Shown here piece by piece: positions 8,464 to 15,660 of a stretch of DNA of 64,000 bases (its first letter is position 1; each line of letters begins with the position of its first letter). The stretch spans positions 146,792 through 210,791 of the forward strand of contig NZ_JBDKWZ010000013.1 in NCBI RefSeq assembly GCF_039710355.1, read 5' to 3'. Source of the stretch: Rapidithrix thailandica. GTDB taxonomy: Bacteria > Bacteroidota > Bacteroidia > Cytophagales > Flammeovirgaceae. The notes below the pieces were generated by a model that did no database searches, had not been told where the DNA came from, and saw nothing but the letters and a program-made list of their open reading frames with translations. A program made the position numbers and the translations under genes.

Positions 8464-8907
8464 ATGAAATTAGAAGATGAAATACAGCATACATTTACCA
8501 GCTCTCAGATCAGGGTGATTACCAACTTGGTATTTACTTCCAATTGGGCTTTAAGCAAAATTTCTCAAGCATTGAAACCCATTGGCCTATCCTTACAACA
8601 ATTGAATATCCTGAGAATTCTGAAAGGACAACCTCATCAAACGGCTACAGTCAACCTGATTAAAGAACGGATGGTGGACCGGATGCCCAATGTATCCAGG
8701 CTGTTGAATAAACTAATGGAAAAGGGGCTGATTGTAAAAGAACGGAATTTGACAGACCAAAGAGTTGTTTACATAAAATTGACCCCAGAGGGGGAGAAGC
8801 TCAGTGAGAAAGGAAAAGAGATACTGGAAACCAAATGCTTTGATGTGCGTTTGAGTGATGAAGAATCTGATTTGTTAAACACGATGCTGGAAAAGTTACG
8901 ATATTAA
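8464..8907 (+). CDS. MarR family transcriptional regulator
   Basis: A 147-residue winged-helix regulator of MarR size and layout: an N-terminal dimerisation helix, HTH helices near residues 55-90 (TVNLIKERMVDRMPNVSRLLNKL), the wing (DQRVVYIKLTPEG) and a C-terminal helix pair. MarR proteins usually repress stress or redox genes and release DNA when they bind small ligands or are oxidised; a single Cys near residue 128 is the only candidate redox residue. The next genes, a FrnE-type thiol protein and an iron alcohol dehydrogenase, are its likely targets, given the shared CCATGG-centred palindromes. The predicted promoter leaves almost no 5' leader. Confidence 0.9.
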   Translation: MKLEDEIQHTFTSSQIRVITNLVFTSNWALSKISQALKPIGLSLQQLNILRILKGQPHQTATVNLIKERMVDRMPNVSRLLNKLMEKGLIVKERNLTDQRVVYIKLTPEGEKLSEKGKEILETKCFDVRLSDEESDLLNTMLEKLRY

Positions 8908-8924
8908 AAAATTTTTACTTGAAA

Positions 8925-8940
8925 ATATTCCATGGATTAT
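8925..8940. promoter_or_regulatory. candidate MarR operator, site 2
   Basis: ATTCCATGGATTAT-type palindrome, 13 of 16 positions matching site 1, in the 207-bp gap between the MarR gene and the FrnE-like gene. A second small dyad (TTCCTGGGAA) lies just beyond it. Confidence 0.35.
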
Positions 8941-9114
8941 TTTTCCTGGGAATCTAGATTTAGAGAACAACTCTCTTACTACAAGAGCCTGAGTTGTGAT
9001 TTAATAAAACCGTGAAAACTAAAATTTTTATTTGCAAAATGAACTGAAATTACCCGGGAAACTGGGCGGAAACGCTATGGAGTAATTTCATTTATTGTTA
9101 ATCAATTCAATAAC

Positions 9115-9798
9115 ATGGAAGTAAAAAAGAGCAAAGAAACCATTAAGGTGGATATAGTTTCGGATGTGGTTTGCCCTTGGTGTTATATCGGGGAAAACAG
9201 GCTGGCGAAAGCCATAGCGCAAACGGACACCCCGGTAGAAATCTCCTGGAAACCCTTTCAACTGCATCCGGATATGCCTGAATCAGGTATGGAAAAGAAT
9301 GCTTTTTTCCAACAGAAATTCGGAACGGATGCGGCAGGTGCTTTTAGCCAATTGGAACAGATCGCCAAAGAGGAAAACCTGAAAATGGATCCTGAAAAAA
9401 TTGACAATATTCCGAATACCATCCAGGCACACCGGCTGATGTGGTGGGCCCAAAAGCAAGGAAAAGAAAAAGAATTGGCCAAAGAGCTCTTTGTCGGCTA
9501 TTTTGGAAATGGGCAAAATTTTACTGATGATAGTACTTTGGTGAAGATTGCCGGATCTGTGGGTTTAGATGCGCAAGAAGCAGAAGCCTTTTTAAATTCG
9601 GAAGAAGGAAAAGAGGAAGTACAAAAAGAAGAGGCACTTTACCGGAACAGTGGTGTGTCGGCCGTACCTTCTTTTATCATCAACAATACATATTTGGTAC
9701 AGGGGGCGCAGACTGAAGAGGTATTTTTAAAGGCCTTTCAGCAAATCGAAGCGGAGACGAATCAAAACACACAATGTAATGATACCTCTTGTGGGTAA
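9115..9798 (+). CDS. DsbA family oxidoreductase, FrnE-like
   Basis: A 227-residue thioredoxin-fold protein of the cytoplasmic DsbA/FrnE type. The active site CPWC is at Cys20 and Cys23, straight after the first strand, and the cis-proline loop is SAVPSFII near residue 181. The helical insertion and length match 2-hydroxychromene-isomerase/FrnE-like proteins. There is no signal peptide, so it acts in the cytoplasm on thiols, glutathione adducts or polyketide-like substrates; FrnE of Deinococcus is a stress-related disulfide isomerase. The C-terminus carries an extra pair, Cys221 and Cys226 (CNDTSC), which may act as a resolving pair. It lies 36 bp upstream of the alcohol dehydrogenase and is probably cotranscribed with it. 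Confidence 0.9.
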   Translation: MEVKKSKETIKVDIVSDVVCPWCYIGENRLAKAIAQTDTPVEISWKPFQLHPDMPESGMEKNAFFQQKFGTDAAGAFSQLEQIAKEENLKMDPEKIDNIPNTIQAHRLMWWAQKQGKEKELAKELFVGYFGNGQNFTDDSTLVKIAGSVGLDAQEAEAFLNSEEGKEEVQKEEALYRNSGVSAVPSFIINNTYLVQGAQTEEVFLKAFQQIEAETNQNTQCNDTSCG

Positions 9799-9834
9799 TT
9801 TCACTTTTGGACAAACCAGAACTAAAATAAAACG

Positions 9835-10995
9835 ATGCTGAATTTTGAATTTAAGAATCCGACAAAAATCCTTTTTGGCAAAGGACAAATTAGTAACCTG
9901 GCAAATGAAATACCTGAAGGGTCGAAAGTATTGATGCTTTACGGTGGAGGAAGTATTAAACAAAATGGGATTTACGATCAGGTAACGGCAGCTTTAAAAG
10001 GCTATGAAGTAGTGGAGTTCGGAGGGATTCCCGCAAATCCCGAATATGAAATCTTGTTGAAAGCCCTGGAAGTTATCAAAGCTCAAAAGATTGATTTTAT
10101 GCTGGCTGTTGGCGGGGGATCGGTGATTGACGGAACGAAGTTTTTGGCCGCTGCTGCTTTATATGAGGGAAATGAACCTTGGGACATCTTAGCGATGCGT
10201 ATCCGTACGGAAAAAGGCTTTCCTTTCGGTACGGTGTTGACCTTGCCAGCAACGGGCTCTGAAATGAATTCGGGATCGGTGATTACCCGGGACGCAACCA
10301 AAGAAAAACTAAGTATGGGTGGCCCGGGCTTGTTTCCTCGGTTTTCAGTGTTGGATCCGGAAGTAATCCGATCCATTCCGGCAAGACAGCTCCAAAATGG
10401 TGTAGTGGATGCCTTTAATCACGTATTAGAGCAATACATCACCTATCCGGCCGGGGCGATTTTACAAGACCGTATGGCCGAAAGTATTTTACAAACATTG
10501 ATTGAGGTAGGACCCAAAGTGATGAAAAATCCCAACGACTATGAAGCGGCTTCTAATTTTATGTGGGCTTGTACTATGGCATTAAATGGATTGATCCAGA
10601 AAGGGGTGCCTACGGATTGGTCCGTGCATGCAATTGGTCATGAACTCACTGCTTTGTATGGAATAGATCATGCCCGAACCTTGGCAATCATTGGCCCGAA
10701 CCTTTATAAATACAAGTTTGAGAACAAAAAAGAAAAATTGGCTCAATTTGGTGAAAGGGTATGGGGTATTCAGGAAGGCTCTATAGAAGAAAAAGCATCT
10801 TTGGCCATAGAAAAGACCCTGGTATTCTATCATGATTTGGGTGTGCAGACCAAGCTTTCGGACTATACCTCCGAATACCAGGATACGGCACAGTTTATTG
10901 AAAACCGTTTTAAAGAGAGGAATTGGGTAGGGTTAGGTGAGCGCCAGGATATCCAACCCGGAGACGTTTTCAAAATAGTGGAAATGAGTTATTAA
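9835..10995 (+). CDS. iron-containing alcohol dehydrogenase (YqhD/butanol-dehydrogenase type)
   Basis: A 386-residue NAD(P)H-dependent alcohol/aldehyde oxidoreductase of the group III Fe-ADH family. The N-terminus NFEFKNPTKILFGKGQI is characteristic. The nucleotide loop is GGGSVIDGTKF, and metal ligands sit in GVVDAFNHVLEQY (Asp, His) and in HAIGHELTALYGIDHARTL (two His). Length and motifs match YqhD/BdhA, which reduce toxic short aldehydes with NADPH. It follows the FrnE-like gene by 36 bp, and a strong terminator follows, so the MarR/FrnE/ADH set looks like an aldehyde or electrophile response unit. The substrate is inferred only from the family. Confidence 0.93.
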   Translation: MLNFEFKNPTKILFGKGQISNLANEIPEGSKVLMLYGGGSIKQNGIYDQVTAALKGYEVVEFGGIPANPEYEILLKALEVIKAQKIDFMLAVGGGSVIDGTKFLAAAALYEGNEPWDILAMRIRTEKGFPFGTVLTLPATGSEMNSGSVITRDATKEKLSMGGPGLFPRFSVLDPEVIRSIPARQLQNGVVDAFNHVLEQYITYPAGAILQDRMAESILQTLIEVGPKVMKNPNDYEAASNFMWACTMALNGLIQKGVPTDWSVHAIGHELTALYGIDHARTLAIIGPNLYKYKFENKKEKLAQFGERVWGIQEGSIEEKASLAIEKTLVFYHDLGVQTKLSDYTSEYQDTAQFIENRFKERNWVGLGERQDIQPGDVFKIVEMSY

Positions 10996-11017
10996 TTAGT
11001 CGTTAGATAACGAGCAA

Positions 11018-11070
11018 AAAGGCTCTTGTTTCTGTATACTTTGTAGCGAAACAAGGGCCTTTCTTTGTTT
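11018..11070. terminator. bidirectional terminator between ADH and Crp/Fnr genes
   Basis: Arms 11018-11032 (AAAGGCTCTTGTTTC) and 11048-11062 (GAAACAAGGGCCTTT) with a 15-nt loop. T-rich sequence follows on the plus strand and an A-run precedes, so it can serve both converging genes. Confidence 0.85.
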
Positions 11071-11092
11071 AAAAGCTTGATCGAACCCGGCT

Positions 11093-11770
11093 TTATGTTA
11101 GTTTTTCCAAATCCCGTATCAGGATTTTTTTCCGGTCGAAATAGATAAGGTTGGCTTCTTTCAATTCATTGAGGATGGTGGTAACCGTTTGGCGGGAGGT
11201 GCCGGTGAGTTGGGCGATATCTTTGTGGGTGAGATGGTTTTTGATCATGATTTCAAAGCCTATTTTTTGCCCTTTTTCCAATGCCATTTCCCGGAGAAGT
11301 TCGATGATCCGGGTTCGGGAATCTTTGAAAACCAAGGACTCTACCCTGCGCTCCAGCTTTTTAATCCGCAAACCCATGAGTTTAAAAAGTTTAAAGCTCA
11401 GGGTTTTATGATTGCGGATCAACTCCTGCATTTGCTCCACATTCATAGGACAGACCGTAGTTTCGGGGTCCATCGCTTGGGCAAAGTCCATTCTCCGCTC
11501 TTCTCCCATCAAGGCCAGCTCACCAAACAACTCTCCCTCCGAAAGAATGGCTTTTACGATTTCATTTCCCTCTTCGCTATAACTCCCGATTTTTACCCGG
11601 CCTTTGGCGATCATATAGATGCAATTGGAGGGGTCATTTTGAAAATAAACAAATTCATTTTTCTTCAGGTGATAAAACTTGTGCTCCTCTTTAAAGTCCT
11701 TCAACTTATGAGGACATAATAATTTGTATAGATCTACATCTTCAAAATACCAAATAGCCCGGTTTTCCAT
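11093..11770 (-). CDS. Crp/Fnr family transcriptional regulator
   Basis: A cyclic-nucleotide-binding-fold activator of about 225 residues. I prefer the ATG at 11770 (MENRAIWYF); an ATG at 11806 would add 12 residues. The beta-roll spans residues 20-130, with GELFGELALMGEERRMDFAQA matching the phosphate-binding-cassette region. A long dimer helix follows, then a Crp-type HTH (LTHKDIAQLTGTSRQTVTTIL) near 175-200. No Fnr-like N-terminal cysteine cluster is present, so it is unlikely to be an iron-sulfur oxygen sensor. The ligand is unknown. It is a monocistronic unit; the targets are not evident. Confidence 0.9.
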   Translation of the reverse strand: MENRAIWYFEDVDLYKLLCPHKLKDFKEEHKFYHLKKNEFVYFQNDPSNCIYMIAKGRVKIGSYSEEGNEIVKAILSEGELFGELALMGEERRMDFAQAMDPETTVCPMNVEQMQELIRNHKTLSFKLFKLMGLRIKKLERRVESLVFKDSRTRIIELLREMALEKGQKIGFEIMIKNHLTHKDIAQLTGTSRQTVTTILNELKEANLIYFDRKKILIRDLEKLT

Positions 11771-11902
11771 AAATACATTGTTAAATAAAGAACTCACAAA
11801 ATTCACTTTCCCATTTGTGGCGGAAGTGCTATCCGCCGGAAACCCTCTTTAGGGTGAATCCGGTGGAATAACAATATTTAACGTTGAATTATTCGAATAA
11901 AA

Positions 11903-12787
11903 TTAAAAATTCAAAGTCGCCAACAGAGGTAAATGATCAGAAGGATAACGCCCTTGGGAAAAGTCGTTGATAATTTCATGCTTTTCCACCTTTACCTTGG
12001 CATTGAAAAAGATATAATCAATACGAGGCAATGAGTTTTCTTCACAAACTATAAACCCGGTAAACGAGCCTTGAGGGCCATAACTAGGGCGAGCAGAAGC
12101 CACAAAGGCATCCTGGTAACCGTCAGAACCCGTCATTTCAGCATAAGGCTCAGAATCGGGAGTACAGTTAAAATCCCCGGTGATGACCACGGGTAGGTCT
12201 CCTACCATTTCTTTGGCTTTTTGCTTTAGCAATCGCATACTTTGTTTGCGGGCTTCCTTACCTACATGGTCAAAGTGTGTGTTGATCATCAGAATGATTT
12301 TCCCGCTGGCTTTTTCCTTCATTTTGGCCCAAGTGGCGATTCGCGGTAAAGCGGCATCCCAAGCTTTGCTCGGCTTTTCAGGCGTTTCGGAAAGCCAAAA
12401 TGTATTGCTTTCCAGCAGCTCAAATTTATGACTGTTGTATAAAACAGGAGCGAACTCTCCGGCTCTTTTTCCATCATCGCGCCCGACCCCTTTCCATTGA
12501 TAACCCTCAAGGTTTTCTCCCAGAAATTCTACTTGATGTGCCAGGGCCTCTTGTGTACCAATCAGGTCAGGAGCATAATGGCGGATAAGAGCTACTATCT
12601 TATGCTTGCGCGTGTCCCAACCATTGCCTTTTACACTGTCTTGAGGATTGTCGTAACGGATATTGTAACTCATTACTTTCACCGGTACGGATTCGGGTGG
12701 TTGTGATTCCGAGGAAGTTTGCTCCTTTGGGCTACACGCCCAAAAGAAAGAGAACATAGGAATCAGGAATAACAAATTTTTCATCAT
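11903..12787 (-). CDS. exported endonuclease/exonuclease/phosphatase family lipoprotein
   Basis: A 294-residue protein with a lipoprotein signal (FFWACSPKEQ; Cys about 18), so it is probably anchored in a membrane facing the periplasm or surface. The mature part is the EEP fold: MSYNIRYDN (Asn), GTQEALAHQ (metal Glu), INTHFDHVG (catalytic His), TGDFNCTPDS (Asp/Asn) and SDHLPLLA (final Asp-His). The family covers DNases, sphingomyelinases and phosphoinositide or sugar phosphatases; this GTQEA/SDHLP type is common in Bacteroidota without a proven substrate. Two adjacent ATGs (12787, 12784) are possible starts. Confidence 0.88.
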   Translation of the reverse strand: MMKNLLFLIPMFSFFWACSPKEQTSSESQPPESVPVKVMSYNIRYDNPQDSVKGNGWDTRKHKIVALIRHYAPDLIGTQEALAHQVEFLGENLEGYQWKGVGRDDGKRAGEFAPVLYNSHKFELLESNTFWLSETPEKPSKAWDAALPRIATWAKMKEKASGKIILMINTHFDHVGKEARKQSMRLLKQKAKEMVGDLPVVITGDFNCTPDSEPYAEMTGSDGYQDAFVASARPSYGPQGSFTGFIVCEENSLPRIDYIFFNAKVKVEKHEIINDFSQGRYPSDHLPLLATLNF

Positions 12788-12968
12788 AGTGCTTTTAAAT
12801 TACAAAAGGAAGTGATCTGTAAAATGCAAAAAGCGATATTACAAAGACTTTGTGAGACTAGAAAATGAGGAGAAGTAATCTATCCGTCAGGCCTATAGAA
12901 GATGGGTCGAGGTATTGGTTTTTCTGTGTTATCGAAACGTGAATTTGGGGAAAGCAAGTGGGTGAAAC

Positions 12969-12999
12969 AAAAAAAGCACCGATAGCAACCGGTGCATTT
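12969..12999 (-). terminator. terminator of the PaaE-like reductase gene
   Basis: GCACCG (12976-12981) pairs with CGGTGC (12990-12995). On the minus strand the stem is followed by a run of seven T. Confidence 0.75.
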
Positions 13000-13034
13000 T
13001 CAAATTATATTAAACAGCGTTAATGTTTCGAAAT

Positions 13035-14090
13035 TTATCCTATCTCAATCACCACATCCTCAGTTTGAGGGTGGCCCACACAAGTCAAAATATACCCCTC
13101 TTTAATTTCATCATGAGATAGCCCATCTCCTTCCACCATCTTCACCTTTCCTTCTTTACACAAGCCCCGGCAAGCAGTACACAAGCCACTTTGGCAAGAG
13201 AAAGGCAGGTCCAAACCTTCGTCCAAGGCTACATCCAGGATGCTTTTGTCCGGTGGAACAGTCAGTTGATGCTCTTCCCCGTCTATCAGGATTTTTACTT
13301 TATGCGTTTTGAATGATTTTAATTCCTCTGCTACTTTCTTGGGGTCTTTGGTAGAAACAAAGCTTTCGTGATGAATTTTAAATTCAGGCACTTTGGTTTT
13401 TTTCAAAGTTGTTTCCACCATATCCATCAAGGCATGAGGACCACAAAGGAAGTATTCCGTATCTTCTTCTGAAAACTTGGGAAGTAGGTTTAAGATATTC
13501 ACCACTTTGGTTTCATCAATTCTTCCTGTATATCCTCCCCAGTTTTCGCTGGGTTTTGACAAGACATGTACCAAGTTAAACCGGTCGCCAAATTTTTCTT
13601 TGTATTCGGTTAATTTTTCTTTGAAGATAATGGATTGCTCGTTGCGGTTGCCATAGACCAACGAGACAGTACTGTTAGGTTCATAAAACAACACCGATTT
13701 GAGAATAGACATTAAGGGAGTGATACCGCTACCGGCACCAAACAATACGATATGCCTCTTTTTGTTTTTAGAAGCTTCCGTGCCGAAGTGCCCCATAGGT
13801 TTCATCACCTGGATCACATCACCGGACTTCGCATGGTCATTGAGGTGGTTAGAAACTTTCCCTCCTTCTACTCTTTTTATGGTGACGGCCACCGTACTGT
13901 CCAACGTGGGAGCCGAACACATGGAATAAGACCTGCGCAAGGTTTCTCCATTGACGGGTACCAACAAGGTTAGAAATTGGCCTGGTTTATATTTTACTTT
14001 TCTGAATAAAGGCTGTTTGAAATGGATGGTTACGGCATCCTCAGTTTCCCTAACCACTGATTTCACCTTTAAATTATAGTAATCAGTCAT
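13035..14090 (-). CDS. ferredoxin-NADP reductase/PaaE-like 2Fe-2S flavoprotein reductase
   Basis: A 351-residue electron-transfer reductase. The order is FAD-binding domain (RRSYSMCSAP near residue 54), NAD(P)-binding domain (GAGSGITPLMSIL near 117; FLCGPHALM near 218) and a C-terminal plant-type 2Fe-2S ferredoxin domain (CQSGLCTAC plus a distal Cys in ILTCVGHP). This is the layout of PaaE and related oxygenase reductases. No oxygenase component is adjacent; an AlkB-type hydroxylase at 29.2 kb in the same window could use such a donor, but that is speculation. It is divergent from the amidase gene, with a -7-like TATTTTTG at 14125-14132 on the minus strand. Confidence 0.9.
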   Translation of the reverse strand: MTDYYNLKVKSVVRETEDAVTIHFKQPLFRKVKYKPGQFLTLLVPVNGETLRRSYSMCSAPTLDSTVAVTIKRVEGGKVSNHLNDHAKSGDVIQVMKPMGHFGTEASKNKKRHIVLFGAGSGITPLMSILKSVLFYEPNSTVSLVYGNRNEQSIIFKEKLTEYKEKFGDRFNLVHVLSKPSENWGGYTGRIDETKVVNILNLLPKFSEEDTEYFLCGPHALMDMVETTLKKTKVPEFKIHHESFVSTKDPKKVAEELKSFKTHKVKILIDGEEHQLTVPPDKSILDVALDEGLDLPFSCQSGLCTACRGLCKEGKVKMVEGDGLSHDEIKEGYILTCVGHPQTEDVVIEIG

Positions 14091-14474
14091 TACTTAAATA
14101 TTTATTATCGCTAAAAATTCACTGCAAAAATAGGAACGAAATCAAAAACACACTACCACTCACAAATATTCAGCCTTTTTGCCTCCTAAGAAAGTATCCG
14201 TACTTGTTTGATTTCAATGATTTTCCTTTTAAATTGTTGAGTACTAAGAACAAAAGGACTGTTAAAATACAAACTTAACTTTGTTACAAGAGTACTATTT
14301 TTTTAAGTAATTCTAGCAAATCCACTGGATAAATACGGCTTTATAAAGTTCGCATTGCCTAAGAAGACCTATCAGTCAGTGATTCAATCCACGCATAAGC
14401 CATGGACCTATTGAAAGGCAAATGTAAGGGATTGGAGATTCTTTACCGAACATGCCTTTGCTATAATTTTAGCT
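14091..14474. other. divergent intergenic region
   Basis: No gene in 384 bases. It holds a minus-strand -7-like box (TATTTTTG, 14125-14132) for the reductase and a plus-strand TAACTTTG (14276-14283) that could serve the amidase. Neither has a clear -33 partner. Confidence 0.4.
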
Positions 14475-15293
14475 ATGTTGATTATCGATCACAAACTGTA
14501 CCTTCGTAGAAACAAGCCTGTGAGTTACCTCGCCAGTCCTAATCATGGTGGCCAGTTGGATTGTAAGTTTCTAGTGTTTCATTATACTGCCAGTACGGAA
14601 GCCAGTGCGTTACAATGGTTCCAAAGCCGCGAGAGTCAGGTGTCAGCGCATATATTGATTAACCGAAAGGGACAAATCACGCAATTAGTGCCTTTGGATA
14701 AGGTGGCTTGGCATGCCGGACGGAGTTTTTGGAAAGGGTTTGCCATGCTAAATTACTATGCTATTGGCATTGAGTTTGAAAACGCCGGTCAATTGTTACA
14801 AAACGGACGCTCGTGGCGATCATGGTACGGAGCTTCAGTACCCAAGCGCCAGGTGATTGAAGCTGTTCACAAACATGATTCGATGCTTAGCGGTTGGCAT
14901 AAATTCACCAAACCGCAATTGAAAACAGCCCGGAAAGTAGCCGAAGTGCTGATGGAAACGTATCCCATTCGGGAAATAATCGGGCATGATGATATCGCGC
15001 CTCATCGAAAATTAGACCCCGGTCCGGCTTTTCCCATGAAAGATTTTCAAAAAGCATTTACTCTCGAAAAGGCTCCTCTTTCTACAAACTACTCTTGTAC
15101 AGCTCCTTTGAATATTCGCAGTGGTCCGGGAACTACGTTTATGTGCATTATACCCGAGGCATTGCCAAAAAATACGCAAGTGGTAGTATTGGAAGAACAT
15201 CAGAATTGGGGGTATGTAAAAGTGATAGGACGAGTGAATGGAGATGATGATATTCAAGGATGGGTGCATCGGCATTATTTAAAGAAACTATAA
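14475..15293 (+). CDS. N-acetylmuramoyl-L-alanine amidase (amidase_2/PGRP type) with SH3 domain
   Basis: A 272-residue enzyme predicted to cut the amide between N-acetylmuramic acid and L-alanine in peptidoglycan. The amidase_2 domain fills residues 28-190: FHYTAS (first zinc His), the SAHILINRKGQITQLV strand, AWHAGRSFW, IGIEFENAG and the distal HDDIAPHRKLDPGP loop with a second His and Asp. A C-terminal bacterial SH3 domain (residues 205-270; LNIRSGPG) would bind the wall. No signal peptide is visible at the only sensible ATG. It may therefore act on cytoplasmic muropeptides or leave the cell by another route. It is monocistronic. Confidence 0.88.
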   Translation: MLIIDHKLYLRRNKPVSYLASPNHGGQLDCKFLVFHYTASTEASALQWFQSRESQVSAHILINRKGQITQLVPLDKVAWHAGRSFWKGFAMLNYYAIGIEFENAGQLLQNGRSWRSWYGASVPKRQVIEAVHKHDSMLSGWHKFTKPQLKTARKVAEVLMETYPIREIIGHDDIAPHRKLDPGPAFPMKDFQKAFTLEKAPLSTNYSCTAPLNIRSGPGTTFMCIIPEALPKNTQVVVLEEHQNWGYVKVIGRVNGDDDIQGWVHRHYLKKL

Positions 15294-15660
15294 CAACACG
15301 CACACAAGTTGAAAGAGCCGATCCGGATTGTTGTCTGTTGTGTGGATAGGCGAAGGTTTTTTGACTGATAATGATTCGAAAATATATGGTTTTTACAAGG
15401 GAGGAGGAAAGAAAGGAAATGTATCTATATTTTTTAGTGATAAATCATGTAAATACTTGAATAGTAGAGCATGTTTAAATTTCACCTTTTGGACTACTGA
15501 AATGACCTTCTGAAAATCCTCATCCTCAAAGGAGCGGCCTTTCGAAGAAGCATCCCCCGTGGGGTGGTCCCCGCAACGACTTTTAAACCTGTTCTTAGTG
15601 ATCTGGTGTTTTTTTACTACAGAGTTATTTTTAATCTTCTACTTATAAATTACGAATCCA
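15294..15660. other. intergenic region with small hairpins
   Basis: No convincing gene in 367 bases. AAAGG-agcgg-CCTTT at 15528-15542 and a C-rich/G-rich CCCC-GT-GGGG hairpin just after it may be RNA structure in the leader of the subtilase gene. A 61-codon open frame at 15328-15513 has no coding character. Confidence 0.4.

Noticed and set aside
15328..15513. 61-codon frame between amidase and subtilase
   Set aside because: Its composition is not protein-like (long runs of Gly, Lys and Phe from AT-rich DNA) and there is no start context or homologue known to me.
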